DNA of 64,000 bases from Bacteroidota bacterium (GCA_021811615.1 JAJZNW010000031.1:25267-89266), one strand, 5' to 3'; shown: positions 17,201-26,118, counted from the stretch's first letter. Translations and numbers: made by a program. Notes: generated from the letters alone by a model not told the origin.

Positions 17201-18835
17201 ATGCCAAACGCAAAGTACGAAATACCGCTTCCGCCGAACGAGCCGACAAAAAGCTATCTTCCCGGTTCACCGGAGCGCGCATCTCTGAAAGCAAAACTCG
17301 AAGAGATGCAGAGCAAGCAAATCGAGATACCGCTGATAATCGGGGGCGAAGAAATCAAGACGGGCAAACTCGGAAAGTGCGTTCTCCCTCACGATCACAA
17401 AACCGTGATCGCTACTTACCACCAGGCGGGTGAAAAGGAAGTCGAGATGGCTATCAAGGCGGCGCTTGCCGCGCGGACGGCATGGGCGGCTCTCGACTGG
17501 GAAGAACGCCTGTCTATATTCATGAAAGCCGCGGCACTTCTCTCAGGACCGTGGCGGGATACTTTGAACGCGTCGACGATGCTCGGTCAAAGCAAGAACG
17601 CCTTTCAAGCCGAGATCGATTCTGCGGCGGAGCTGACCGACTTCTTCAGGTTCAACGCATACTACGCGATGCAACTCTTCGAGCAGCAGCCTCCGCATTC
17701 TCCGATGGACGTCCGCAACAAGATGGAGTACCGCCCACTCGAAGGTTTTGTTTTTGCGGTCTCGCCTTTCAACTTCACGTCGATAGCAGGCAATCTGCCG
17801 ACGGCACCGGCGATGGTCGGCAATGTGGTTCTCGATAAGCCGGCATCCAGCGCCGTTTATTCGGCGTATCATATAATGAAGCTGCTCCAGGAGGCGGGAG
17901 TTCCTCCCGGCGTCATCAACTTCGTTCCCGGTCCCGGCGGAGCGGTTGGGCGCCCCGCGATGACATCTCCCCATCTTGCGGGGATCCACTTTACCGGCAG
18001 CACGGCGGTGTTCCAGGATATGTGGAAGACCGTCGGTACTAACATCGCCAATTACAAATCATATCCGAGAATTGTCGGCGAAACGGGTGGAAAGGATTTC
18101 ATATTCGCACACAAGAGTGCGGATGTCGAAGAGCTCGGTGCTGCGATAATACGCGGCGCGTTCGAGTACCAGGGCCAGAAGTGCTCCGCCGCCTCGCGCT
18201 CGTACATTCCTAAGTCGATGTGGGCCGATCTCAAGGACTATCTTGTCAGGGAAGTAAAGACCATCAGGATGGGCGACCCGCGCGACTTCAGTAACTTCAT
18301 GAACGCCGTCATAGACAAGGGCGCGTTCGCAACTATTACCGGCTACATCGATTTCGCGAAGAAGTCGGGCGACGCGGAGATCGTGTCCGGCGGCAACTAC
18401 GACGACTCAAAGGGCTACTTCATCGAGCCGACCGTGATACTCGCGAAGACCCCGCATTTCAAAACGATGGAAGAGGAAATCTTTGGACCTGTCATGACGG
18501 TCTACATTTTCGACGACGACAAGTACGAAGAGACTCTTCACCTCTGCGACGAGACTTCGCCTTACGCATTGACGGGGGCAATCTTCGCGCACGACCGTTA
18601 CGCTGTGGCGACCGCGAACAAGATACTCGTGAATTCATCCGGCAACTTCTACATCAACGACAAGCCGACCGGCGCTGTCGTCGGGCAGCAGCCTTTCGGC
18701 GGTGCGCGCGCGAGCGGCACGAACGACAAGGCCGGCAGCTTCCTCAACATGGTACGCTGGATGTCGCCCCGAAGCACGAAGGAAAACCTGGTTCCGCCGA
18801 AGAATTACAGGTATCCGTTTATGAGTGAAAAATAG
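17201..18835 (+). CDS. pruA: Delta-1-pyrroline-5-carboxylate dehydrogenase (ALDH4 type)
   Basis: A 544-residue aldehyde dehydrogenase of the ALDH4/group 1 P5CDH type. The catalytic Cys328 lies in YQGQKCSAASRSY and the general-base Glu294 in VGETGGKDF. GFVFAVSPFNFTSIAGN, the coenzyme segment FTGSTAVFQ and the C-terminal VGQQPFGGARASGTNDK are characteristic. Length matches the monofunctional enzyme; no PRODH domain is fused. It oxidises glutamate semialdehyde to glutamate and, in animals, also 4-hydroxyglutamate semialdehyde. The start at 17201 is set by AAGGAG; an upstream in-frame start lacks one. It is last in the cluster, before a strong terminator. Confidence 0.96.
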   Translation: MPNAKYEIPLPPNEPTKSYLPGSPERASLKAKLEEMQSKQIEIPLIIGGEEIKTGKLGKCVLPHDHKTVIATYHQAGEKEVEMAIKAALAARTAWAALDWEERLSIFMKAAALLSGPWRDTLNASTMLGQSKNAFQAEIDSAAELTDFFRFNAYYAMQLFEQQPPHSPMDVRNKMEYRPLEGFVFAVSPFNFTSIAGNLPTAPAMVGNVVLDKPASSAVYSAYHIMKLLQEAGVPPGVINFVPGPGGAVGRPAMTSPHLAGIHFTGSTAVFQDMWKTVGTNIANYKSYPRIVGETGGKDFIFAHKSADVEELGAAIIRGAFEYQGQKCSAASRSYIPKSMWADLKDYLVREVKTIRMGDPRDFSNFMNAVIDKGAFATITGYIDFAKKSGDAEIVSGGNYDDSKGYFIEPTVILAKTPHFKTMEEEIFGPVMTVYIFDDDKYEETLHLCDETSPYALTGAIFAHDRYAVATANKILVNSSGNFYINDKPTGAVVGQQPFGGARASGTNDKAGSFLNMVRWMSPRSTKENLVPPKNYRYPFMSEK

Positions 18836-18860
18836 GCGTTTGACATATCCATACCGCATC

Positions 18861-18892
18861 AAAAGGGGGACTCAGCCGGTCCCCCTTTTTTA
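18861..18892 (+). terminator. Rho-independent terminator
   Basis: The arms AAAGGGGGAC and GTCCCCCTTT enclose a seven-base loop, and the right arm runs straight into TTTTTT. It ends the PRODH-to-P5CDH cluster. Confidence 0.9.
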
Positions 18893-19044
18893 GTTGTGTC
18901 CTGAATCAACTTGCTTTTTTAAGTTATCCCCCTAATTTGTTAAAACAAAAACCGGTTCAAATTTTCAAATTTATTGCACAATTCTTGGGTTTTTTTTCTT
19001 AACTTATTGAAAACGGACCGCAAAACTCCATTAGAAGGTTGTGA

Positions 19045-20538
19045 ATGTTTACACTAGGATTTGATGTAGGAAGCTCGTCTATCAAAGCAGCGCTCTTCGA
19101 TGCTGGGAAGGGGGTGACGGTCGCGCAGAGTACCTTTCCGAAAAACGAGATGCCAATTACCGCTGCGAAGGCAGGATGGGCGGAACAGGATCCCGCAATG
19201 TGGTGGGACGCGGCGAAGAGTGCGACGCGCGAAATACTTTCCTCATCACGAGTGAATCCTTCCGACGTCAAAGCAATCGGAATTTCCTACCAGATGCACG
19301 GGCTCGTCGTGGTTGACAAAAAGCAGAACGTGCTCAGACCTTCGATCATCTGGTGCGACAGCAGGGCGGTAGAGATCGGGGAGAAGGCTTTCGATTCGAT
19401 AGGTCACAGGAAATGCCTCGAGCGGATGCTGAACTCTCCTGGCAACTTCACCGCGTCGAAACTGAGATGGGTGAAGGAGAACGAGCCGGAGCTCTTCGCG
19501 AAGATCGATAAGTTCATGCTCCCGGGAGATTACCTCGCGATGAAGTTGACAGGCGAAGCCGGGACTACTATGTCGGGACTGTCGGAGGGAATATTGTGGG
19601 ACTTTGTCTCCAACACGGTCTCGGACTCTGTGCTTTCCCAATACCAGATCGGAAAGAATCTCGTATCGGATATCGTGCCGACTTTCGGCGATCAGGGTGA
19701 ACTTACCGCTGCCGCTGCCGCAGAGCTCGGACTGAAAGCGGGGACTAAAGTCACTTATCGCGCAGGCGACCAACCGAACAACGCTTTCTCCCTCAACGTG
19801 CTCGATCCGGGACAGGTCGCTTCGACGGCGGGGACATCGGGTGTAGTCTACGGGATCAGTGAAGCGATCAAGTACGATCCCGAGACGAGGGTAAACACGT
19901 TCGCTCATGTGAACCATTCGAAAGAGAAAAACCGGTTCGGAATACTCCTTTGCATCAACGGGACCGGAATTTCTTACAGCTGGATACGAAGGCTTGCCGG
20001 CAATTCTGTCTCATACCCGGAGTTAAACGAGATTGCCGGTGAGTCTCCGGTCGGCTCGAAGGGACTTCGCTTCATCAACTTCGGAAACGGCGCGGAGAGG
20101 ATGCTCGTCAACAAGGATCCGGGCGCATCGCTCGAGGGCTTGAACTTCAACATTCACGGGAGAGCCGAGACGGTCCGTGCCGTCATCGAGGGTGTCGCGT
20201 TCTCGTTCAAGTACGGCATCGATATCATGGAACAGCTCGAGATGAAAGCGGCTGAGATAAACGCCGGACATGCCAACATGTTCCTGAGTCCGGTGTTCAC
20301 GAAGACTCTGGCAACACTTTCCGGTGCGACGATAAGCCTTTACGACACAGACGGCTCGGTAGGTGCGGCGAGAGCGGCAGCAATGGGAGCGGGTATCTAT
20401 AAGAGTTTCAAGGAAGCATTCACGAATTTAAAGAAGATCATGACAGTGGAGCCGGACAAGCCAAATCAAGACACTTATTTGTCCGCCTACTCGGACTGGC
20501 TGGGTTTACTGAATTCAAAACTAAAATCAAAGGGTTAA
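19045..20538 (+). CDS. xylB: Xylulokinase
   Basis: A 497-residue FGGY-family sugar kinase. The N-terminal phosphate loop is GFDVGSSSIKAALFD; the signature MLPGDYLAMKLTGE, the ATP-site GTSGVVYG and FINFGNGAERM are typical of xylulokinases. It phosphorylates D-xylulose made by the xylose isomerase whose gene starts six bases downstream. AGAAGG precedes the ATG. The 150-bp AT-rich leader contains the palindrome AACCGGTT (18950-18957), a possible operator, but no matching regulator gene lies nearby. Confidence 0.95.
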   Translation: MFTLGFDVGSSSIKAALFDAGKGVTVAQSTFPKNEMPITAAKAGWAEQDPAMWWDAAKSATREILSSSRVNPSDVKAIGISYQMHGLVVVDKKQNVLRPSIIWCDSRAVEIGEKAFDSIGHRKCLERMLNSPGNFTASKLRWVKENEPELFAKIDKFMLPGDYLAMKLTGEAGTTMSGLSEGILWDFVSNTVSDSVLSQYQIGKNLVSDIVPTFGDQGELTAAAAAELGLKAGTKVTYRAGDQPNNAFSLNVLDPGQVASTAGTSGVVYGISEAIKYDPETRVNTFAHVNHSKEKNRFGILLCINGTGISYSWIRRLAGNSVSYPELNEIAGESPVGSKGLRFINFGNGAERMLVNKDPGASLEGLNFNIHGRAETVRAVIEGVAFSFKYGIDIMEQLEMKAAEINAGHANMFLSPVFTKTLATLSGATISLYDTDGSVGAARAAAMGAGIYKSFKEAFTNLKKIMTVEPDKPNQDTYLSAYSDWLGLLNSKLKSKG

Positions 20539-20544
20539 GAGAAA

Positions 20545-21879
20545 ATGGCAGTGAAGGTAACGACAGGAGACAAGGAGTTTTTTCCCGGGATCGGGAAGAT
20601 AAATTTCGAGGGCAAAGATTCGAAAAATCCGCTTGCCTTCAAGTATTACGATCCGGAAAAGGTTGTCGCAGGCAAGAAGATGCAGGATCATTTCCGGTTC
20701 GCAGTAGCGTACTGGCACTCTTTCGGCGAGAGCGGGGCCGACCCGTTCGGACCGAGTGCGCGCGAGCTTCCCTGGCTGAAGCATGAAAACCCGATCGGCC
20801 GCGCGAAAGAGAAGATGGATGCCGCCTTCGAGTTCATCACGAAGCTGGGCGCTCCGTTTTACTGCTTCCACGATTTCGACCTCGTGCAGGAAGGGGAGAC
20901 GGTTGCCGAGTCGGAGAAGAGGCTAGCCGAGATTGTGGATTATGCAAAGGCGAAGCAAAAAGCCTCGGGCGTGAAGCTTCTATGGGGAACCTCAAATCTC
21001 TTCTCGAACATCCGCTACATGAACGGCGCAGGCACCAACCCCGATTTTTCGGTCGTCGCCTACGCGGGCGCGCAATTGAAGAACGCCATCGATGCCACGA
21101 TAGCATTGGGCGGAGCGAACTATGTCTTCTGGGGCGGCCGCGAAGGATACATGTCGCTCCTCAATACCGACATGAGGCGCGAGCTCGAGCATTTCGCCAC
21201 TTTCCTTCGTATGGCGAGGGATTACGCGCGGAAGCAAGGCTTCAAGGGACCGTTCCTCATCGAGCCGAAGCCGATGGAGCCGATGAAGCATCAGTATGAC
21301 TTCGACGCCGCAACCGTGATAGGTTTCCTGCGCCAGTTCGACCTGACTAAAGACTTCAAACTGAACATCGAAGTTAACCACGCTACTCTCGCATCGCACA
21401 CGTTCCAGCACGAGCTGCAGTTCGCAGCGAACGCAGGCCTGCTCGGAAGCATCGACGCGAACCGCGGCGACTACCAGAACGGCTGGGATACCGACCAGTT
21501 CCCGACGAACATATATGAGCTTACCGAAGCTCTCCTCACCATCATCGACATGGGCGGCTTCACAACGGGCGGCACGAACTTCGACGCGAAAGTCAGAAGG
21601 AATTCGACCGACCTCGAAGATATGTTCATCGCGCATATCACCGGCATGGACAACTTCGCCCGCGCGCTGATCACGGCCGACAAGGTCCTGAAGGAGACCG
21701 ACTACGTGAAGCTTCGCAAGCAGAGATACGCCTCGTTCGATTCCGGCAAGGGCGCCGATTTCGAGAAGGGGAAGATGAAGCTCGAGGACCTGCACGCTTA
21801 CGCATCGAAGAACGGCGAGCCGAAGAAGACAAGCGGCAAGCAGGAGCTCTTCGAGTCGTTCATAAACCAGGTGCTGTAG
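20545..21879 (+). CDS. xylA: Xylose isomerase
   Basis: A 444-residue class II xylose isomerase that converts D-xylose to D-xylulose. The motifs YCFHDFDL (catalytic His and Asp), [27 protein letters not shown] (metal Glu), [16 protein letters not shown] and [14 protein letters not shown] (metal ligands) are all present, and the length is normal. It follows xylB by six bases, so the two form one operon. The last 61 bases recur, diverged, at 22260-22320 beyond a small antitoxin gene. Confidence 0.98.
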   Translation: MAVKVTTGDKEFFPGIGKINFEGKDSKNPLAFKYYDPEKVVAGKKMQDHFRFAVAYWHSFGESGADPFGPSARELPWLKHENPIGRAKEKMDAAFEFITKLGAPFYCFHDFDLVQEGETVAESEKRLAEIVDYAKAKQKASGVKLLWGTSNLFSNIRYMNGAGTNPDFSVVAYAGAQLKNAIDATIALGGANYVFWGGREGYMSLLNTDMRRELEHFATFLRMARDYARKQGFKGPFLIEPKPMEPMKHQYDFDAATVIGFLRQFDLTKDFKLNIEVNHATLASHTFQHELQFAANAGLLGSIDANRGDYQNGWDTDQFPTNIYELTEALLTIIDMGGFTTGGTNFDAKVRRNSTDLEDMFIAHITGMDNFARALITADKVLKETDYVKLRKQRYASFDSGKGADFEKGKMKLEDLHAYASKNGEPKKTSGKQELFESFINQVL

Positions 21880-21897
21880 CCGCCCGCCATAATTTTC

Positions 21898-21957
21898 ACC
21901 GCTGAGACGCGGAGGCGCAAGGAGATTTTCGTCCCTTTCCCTCCGCGTTTCTGTGTA
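21898..21957. repeat. Dispersed hairpin element, family C
   Basis: About 60 bp beginning ACCGCTGAGACGCGGAGGC and closing with CCCTCCGCGTTTCTGTGT. ACGCGGAGG pairs with CCTCCGCGT. Similar GCTGAGACGCGGAG hairpins are, from memory, scattered in many environmental bacterial genomes. There is only one copy here, right after xylA. Confidence 0.6.
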
Positions 21958-21989
21958 TTGGCAGCTATATCTGGTGGAGAGGACTTGAA

Positions 21990-22208
21990 GTGGAGACATT
22001 CACATATAGCGAGGCGAGGCAGAAACTGGCCAAGTTGCTGGACAAGGCAAAGAAGGAAGGAAGCGTCCTCATCAAGAGGCGGGATGGATCTGTCTTCGAG
22101 CTGAGGCCCGTCAACGGGAAAAAGTCGCCTCTTGACGTAAAGGGGGTGGACCTAGGCCTGAACAGCAAGGAGATTTCTGAGATACTTAGAGAGATAAGGG
22201 AGAGATAA
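21990..22208 (+). CDS. Solitary Phd/YefM-type antitoxin
   Basis: A 72-residue protein starting METFTYSEARQKLAKLLDKA, the typical N-terminal DNA-binding fold of Phd/YefM antitoxins, followed by IKRRDGSVFELRPV and a C-terminal segment with SPLDVKGVDLGL and an ISEILREIRER helix that would bind a toxin. No toxin gene follows: the next bases carry a degraded copy of the xylA 3' end. It may be an orphan regulator, an immunity gene against a toxin elsewhere, or the remainder of a broken pair. Confidence 0.8.
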   Translation: METFTYSEARQKLAKLLDKAKKEGSVLIKRRDGSVFELRPVNGKKSPLDVKGVDLGLNSKEISEILREIRER

Positions 22209-22239
22209 CGGCTCACCCTCCGCCGTATGTTTAACCGGC

Positions 22240-22320
22240 ACGTTTCGAGGAACGCTGGGCCGAAGAAGACGAGCGGCAAGCAGGAGCTCTTTGAGTCGCT
22301 AATAAACCAGGTGCTATAGA
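22240..22320 (+). pseudogene. Diverged remnant of a xylA 3' end
   Basis: Bases 22260-22320 match 21819-21879, the last 20 codons of xylA, with five differences. Four of the five lie in third codon positions; only one codon changes residue (Phe to Leu). Weaker similarity extends upstream to about 22240. The reading frame and stop are kept, but no start or body remains. The pattern suggests the end of another functional xylA rather than a fresh copy of the present gene. Confidence 0.85.
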
Positions 22321-22438
22321 CAGCCGGTCCTTCGGACTTCTCAGTCCGATCCTTGAACTATCCTCACCGCCTGCCGCGCGTTCTTTCGCTCAGACTACTA
22401 CAAGGGGCTTGAGGTAACAGCTCGCCGAGATTTGCACG

Positions 22439-22534
22439 TTATTTGATGAAAAGCTTCAAGGCAATGTATGTTACAAAAACCGTAACAAACCACCGAACGA
22501 ACTCTCTCAGATAAGGGGATTTAATCCGGTACAT
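22439..22534 (-). CDS. Tiny membrane peptide, 31 residues
   Basis: The ATG at 22534 has AAAGGA about nine bases upstream on the minus strand. The product starts MYRIKSPYLREFVR and continues into one hydrophobic helix (WFVTVFVTYIALKLFI) with a terminal Lys. The first 14 residues are identical to those of the next small ORF upstream (22673-22762). It lies at the end of the peptide-export cluster. It could be a small membrane effector, an immunity peptide or a leader; no family is recognised. Confidence 0.5.
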   Translation of the reverse strand: MYRIKSPYLREFVRWFVTVFVTYIALKLFIK

Positions 22535-22672
22535 CTTGCTAATTCCTTTCTTAAATCAAATCACCGCCATCATCCGGCTCACTCAAGCGCATGCGTTAGG
22601 TTTGGCGACAAAAGGGGTAGCTATTGACCTCCCCGATCCCAATCGGTAGAAGAGGCCTTTGCTATCGGTCAC

Positions 22673-22762
22673 TTAACCAAGAAGTTGATGGTCAATTACA
22701 TCCCCAGTGGTTATAGGAATTCTTACAAACTCTCTGAGATAAGGTGATTTTATGCGATACAT
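22673..22762 (-). CDS. Tiny ORF sharing the MYRIKSPYLREFVR start, 29 residues
   Basis: AAGGAG lies seven bases before the ATG at 22762, an unusually good ribosome binding site, and the start is 14 bases after the stop of the MauE-like gene. Residues 1-14 equal those of the 31-residue neighbour; then the sequences diverge, and this one ends polar (TTGDVIDHQLLG) without a membrane helix. It may be a decayed duplicate or a partner peptide. Confidence 0.45.
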   Translation of the reverse strand: MYRIKSPYLREFVRIPITTGDVIDHQLLG

Positions 22763-22776
22763 AGAAGTTCTCCTTC

Positions 22777-23256
22777 TCAGTCCGCGAGTCCAGTTTGACT
22801 CTTCGTTTTGATCAACTCGTCGATACTCCACCTGTGAGTTCTTATCGTCGACAGCCGCATCCCAATGGAAAGCAAGACTAGATCTATGGCGGCCGAGGTG
22901 AGGCCAATATTTTCGCGGACGACGGACCCGAAGCATCCGCAAGCAACGTTGTTCCCTCGTATGATCTCGACTATCACGGCGAGCAGGAAGATCAGAGAAA
23001 GAAATGACAGCACGGCGGCCGAGAGTCTACTGAAGAAGCCTGCGGCGAGGGAGAGCCCAAAAGAGATTTCTGATGAGACGACTGCAACTGCGAAAGCGGG
23101 CACGAGACGTATCGGCAGGATATTGTACGCATTGACGGTTAGAATGAAACCGTGCATTGAGGCGGCTTTCAATATTCCGGCGGCGGCGAATATGGCGCCG
23201 AGCAGTACTCTCGCCGCAAAGGCGATGGCATCCCGTCTTGAATCTCCGCCGGGCAA
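22777..23256 (-). CDS. MauE/DoxX-like redox-associated membrane protein
   Basis: A 159-residue protein with four hydrophobic helices: RVLLGAIFAAAGILKA, then helices near residues 45-70, 76-98 and 118-136. The Cys pair in NNVACGCFGS is typical of MauE-type proteins, which work with thioredoxin-like partners in forming disulfides in exported proteins. A TlpA-like gene opens the same cluster at 27836, and the cluster's precursor has two cysteines. The only in-frame start is a TTG at 23256, ten bases after the previous stop. Confidence 0.78.
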   Translation of the reverse strand: MPGGDSRRDAIAFAARVLLGAIFAAAGILKAASMHGFILTVNAYNILPIRLVPAFAVAVVSSEISFGLSLAAGFFSRLSAAVLSFLSLIFLLAVIVEIIRGNNVACGCFGSVVRENIGLTSAAIDLVLLSIGMRLSTIRTHRWSIDELIKTKSQTGLAD

Positions 23257-23266
23257 ATGGCGACCG

Positions 23267-23980
23267 TCAGTTCATCGGATGTAAAGGAGAGCCGCTCGAT
23301 ACGGCGCTTATCACCATCTGGAAAGCAACGCCGAGAAGCCAGGCTCCTGTGACAATCAAAGTGGATTTAATCTTTCGGAAGCCGGTTACGACACTAATGC
23401 CGATAGCCAGCGTGGTCACATACCAGATTGTAAAGACATTGATGCTGTTCAGGAATATGAAAAGCGGGAGATTCGACATTTTGTTCTTCATCAAGAAATC
23501 CAGGCCGATGATGGCCTGCAAATCCGTCGCGCGGTGTATGGATCCGGTTCCTTTAATGTATAAAACAAGCAGGTTCACCAAGCTCATTAAGAGGAGTATC
23601 ATCTCTGAATACGCCACTATTGAAAAGACCGTTCTGTAATTCAATTTCGGAGGCGCATCGAGAAGGATGCATGTAAAATAAAGGAGGGCGGCAAGGAATC
23701 CCCATTTGATCAGCACGACAATCGGGACAAGGAGCAATCCTACGTACTCGAATCGTTCCGAAAGTGCCAGCGCTCTGCCGGCCTCCTGGGCACTCAACTT
23801 GCTCAAAAGCATTTGGCCGGCAATTTCGTTTGAGAACGGCAGCGTGAACCACGCGACAACTATTGAGATCATTGATATTGTCGCAAAGGCAAGGACCCAC
23901 CGAGGTTGTTCTTTTAAATTTTCAAAGACGTCCGTGGGAGTTGCAAAAACGTTTACAAGGTTCGACAGCTTCAGAGCCAT
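23267..23980 (-). CDS. YIP1-like multi-helix membrane protein
   Basis: A 237-residue protein with five or six hydrophobic helices. The N-terminal FATPTDVFENLKEQPRWVLAF matches the entry segment of bacterial YIP1-family proteins (phase, then LKEQP, then helix). Its start overlaps the end of the ABC ATPase gene by ten bases, so they are translationally coupled. Probable role is an accessory membrane component of the export or immunity ABC system; this is inferred from position. Confidence 0.75.
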   Translation of the reverse strand: MALKLSNLVNVFATPTDVFENLKEQPRWVLAFATISMISIVVAWFTLPFSNEIAGQMLLSKLSAQEAGRALALSERFEYVGLLLVPIVVLIKWGFLAALLYFTCILLDAPPKLNYRTVFSIVAYSEMILLLMSLVNLLVLYIKGTGSIHRATDLQAIIGLDFLMKNKMSNLPLFIFLNSINVFTIWYVTTLAIGISVVTGFRKIKSTLIVTGAWLLGVAFQMVISAVSSGSPLHPMN

Positions 23981-24756
23981 GACAACTTCTTCTTTTCCTT
24001 TTGCTCGCCGTCTTTCGAGACAACGTCGATGAAGATCTCTTCCAGGGACTGATACGTTTCCTGGCTCACCTCATCTTTAATTTTCTTCCTAATATCTTCG
24101 GTCCTGGACTGGAAGACCAACTTGCCTTTATTGATAATTGCGACCTCGTCACAGAGCTTTTCGACAGTGTCAAGATTATGAGAACTCAAAAGAATGGAGG
24201 TTCCACCACGGGACATTTCGCCAAGCATGTCTTTGATCTGCCTGGCAGCCACAGGGTCGGTCCCTTCAAGTGGTTCATCCAAGATCAAGAGCTTTGGTCT
24301 ATGGATGACTGCAGCCGCAAGAGAGAGTTTCTTCTTCATACCTGCAGAATAGGTTTCGATGAAATCACGCCCCTTGTCTTCCAATTCGAAGAATTCTATA
24401 AGATCATTTGAGCGTTCTTCGATCTCTTGCCTTTCGAGTCGATACATCATACCAACGAACGTCAAATATTCTTTTGCCGTTAATTTCTCTATGTAGACAG
24501 GTTGATCAAGAACAAAACCGGCATTGCGTTTATATCTGTAGTCGGATTTGGTCACGCTCTTGCCAAAAAAGCGAATCTCTCCTGATTCGGGCTTGAGCAG
24601 CCCCGCCAATATGTTGATGGTTGTACTCTTTCCGGCGCCATTTGGGCCCAAGAACCCCATTAACGCGCCCTCCTTCACTTCGAGAGCCAGGCCCGTCAAG
24701 GCGTGCGTCCGGGACTTGTAAATTTTACGCAGCCCGTCTATTTCCAATACGTTCAT
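23971..24756 (-). CDS. ABC transporter ATP-binding protein
   Basis: A 261-residue ATPase with Walker A GPNGAGKS (residues 37-44), signature YSAGMKKKLSLA, Walker B LLILDEPLEGTDP and switch His in SSHNLDTV. It belongs to the ABC-2 group associated with natural-product export and immunity. Its start overlaps the preceding permease gene by four bases (ATGA). The C-terminal QSLEEIFIDV tail is shared with the ATPase at 31500-32291 (GSLEEIFVNI), which marks the two as paralogues in one window. Confidence 0.95.
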   Translation of the reverse strand: MNVLEIDGLRKIYKSRTHALTGLALEVKEGALMGFLGPNGAGKSTTINILAGLLKPESGEIRFFGKSVTKSDYRYKRNAGFVLDQPVYIEKLTAKEYLTFVGMMYRLERQEIEERSNDLIEFFELEDKGRDFIETYSAGMKKKLSLAAAVIHRPKLLILDEPLEGTDPVAARQIKDMLGEMSRGGTSILLSSHNLDTVEKLCDEVAIINKGKLVFQSRTEDIRKKIKDEVSQETYQSLEEIFIDVVSKDGEQKEKKKLSWL

Positions 24757-25415
24757 GAAACACCATCCATAAGTTCAAACCTTTTGTCAAGCAGCAAAGT
24801 GGTCCACCTCGGAATCAGAAGGATGTGAAAAACTAAGATCGCTGAAACAAGCAATGCGAGACATACGAGAGGCTGAATGATCGCCGAGATGACGAATGCA
24901 AATGTAAAGAGACCGATGATAATACCTGAAAACAGGAAAGTGAGAATGTCATACTCTTCGGGAGCGGTCCATTCTAAGACGAACAGATTGCGCGTGAAGA
25001 TTGCAGCGAACGAAATATAGACAGAATACATCAAACTCCTGATAAGAACGATGAAAGGAAGTCTGAACCAGATGAACGAGAACCATGAAATCACAATGGT
25101 GAACAGCAGGACGACAATTATCCCAGAGTAGTTCTTAACTATCACAAATTCTCTATAGTCAATTGGAAGCGGAGAGACTTCTCTAAGGGTTATTCCCAGA
25201 GACCGATAGTGTTGTCTTAGTGTAGAACTCAATACGATTGCGGTCACGAAGCTCAGCGAAATCGGGTTTCGTATTGCGATTTGGGTTACGTTTCGGGAGT
25301 GTGTATAGTGGGCTAACAGGGCCACAGCTACCGGAATGAGGGCGGCTGCCAATAGTATTCGATCTTGCCGGTTCAGCAGACGCACGTCAAGAAGGATTGG
25401 CTGAAAAATCAACAC
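24753..25415 (-). CDS. ABC-2-type permease, C-terminal half equivalent
   Basis: A 220-residue protein of about six hydrophobic helices starting at a GTG four bases after the previous stop. The segment STLRQHYRSLGITLREVSPL followed by FVIVKNYSG corresponds by eye to the second half of the 553-residue permease at 32282-33943 (VFSNDYHGIVNYFIRP, then SSKRTVAGY). With the next protein upstream it would form the membrane domain for the ATPase it overlaps. Codon and base use are AT-rich compared with genes outside the cluster. Confidence 0.72.
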   Translation of the reverse strand: MLIFQPILLDVRLLNRQDRILLAAALIPVAVALLAHYTHSRNVTQIAIRNPISLSFVTAIVLSSTLRQHYRSLGITLREVSPLPIDYREFVIVKNYSGIIVVLLFTIVISWFSFIWFRLPFIVLIRSLMYSVYISFAAIFTRNLFVLEWTAPEEYDILTFLFSGIIIGLFTFAFVISAIIQPLVCLALLVSAILVFHILLIPRWTTLLLDKRFELMDGVS

Positions 25416-25419
25416 CGGA

Positions 25420-26079
25420 TCAATATCCTATCTTAAGAAGGTTCAGTGCCAAAGAGTACATCGACTTAATCACAGAGGAGATAATTCCGATTCGTAAAAA
25501 CAGGAACACCATGATAAGGAACAACATGGGGAGTGTTTGACTGACAATTTTGCCAAACTTCTCTGCTGTCCTGGTAATTACAATTAGCAGGTAAGAGATA
25601 AGTGTGTTTTCCATGAGAAGCATCAGCGAGAACAGCAATGTCAATCTGAGAAGTGAATCGGTGTTATTACAGATGGTGTATACAGCAATTACAAAAAAGG
25701 GAAGGAGATAGACCAGTATCCTGGAATCCGTAAGCAACACAAAGAACACAGTGCCGAAATATCTTGGTTTGGACAGTGGGTACAACTTCATTCTTCTGGG
25801 CGATATCACAGTGTCAAAGCTCGCCCTTGCGGTAGTGTTGATTACCCAAGCTCCAAAGAAAATGACGAGGAGCAAATCCATGCTGTACGCGATGTTTCTC
25901 TCGAGCAGGTTAGCCGGAGACAACAGAAAAGCCATTGCGACCAGCGTTGCATTTAAGACCCCTAATAACAAATTTATTATTACTATGCTTCCGCGATTTC
26001 TTTTCAGAACGGCTACATATAGACCTCGCAAAACAACCAGGTTGTTGCGATGAGTTATTTCACTCGGTATAGAAGGCAT
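25420..26079 (-). CDS. ABC-2-type permease, N-terminal half equivalent
   Basis: A 219-residue protein with about six hydrophobic helices. The motif RRMKLYPLSKPRYFGTVFF parallels LFDKLVYYPIETWKG in the first half of the large permease at 32282-33943, so it probably supplies half of a split ABC-2 membrane domain. I chose the ATG at 26079 (AAGAG upstream); a TTG at 26136 would extend it into a hairpin. It is the first gene after the precursor gene and lies behind that hairpin. Confidence 0.7.
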   Translation of the reverse strand: MPSIPSEITHRNNLVVLRGLYVAVLKRNRGSIVIINLLLGVLNATLVAMAFLLSPANLLERNIAYSMDLLLVIFFGAWVINTTARASFDTVISPRRMKLYPLSKPRYFGTVFFVLLTDSRILVYLLPFFVIAVYTICNNTDSLLRLTLLFSLMLLMENTLISYLLIVITRTAEKFGKIVSQTLPMLFLIMVFLFLRIGIISSVIKSMYSLALNLLKIGY

Positions 26080-26118
26080 TTTGCTCTTTAGGGTTAGATC
26101 AAACTCACTTATTACATC

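Noticed and set aside
20992..21999. Long minus-strand frame opposite xylA
   Set aside because: xylA on the plus strand is complete with all catalytic motifs; the antisense product has no domain pattern.
21990..22320. A complete toxin-antitoxin pair after xylA
   Set aside because: Only the antitoxin is present; the following sequence is a diverged xylA tail and contains no toxin frame.
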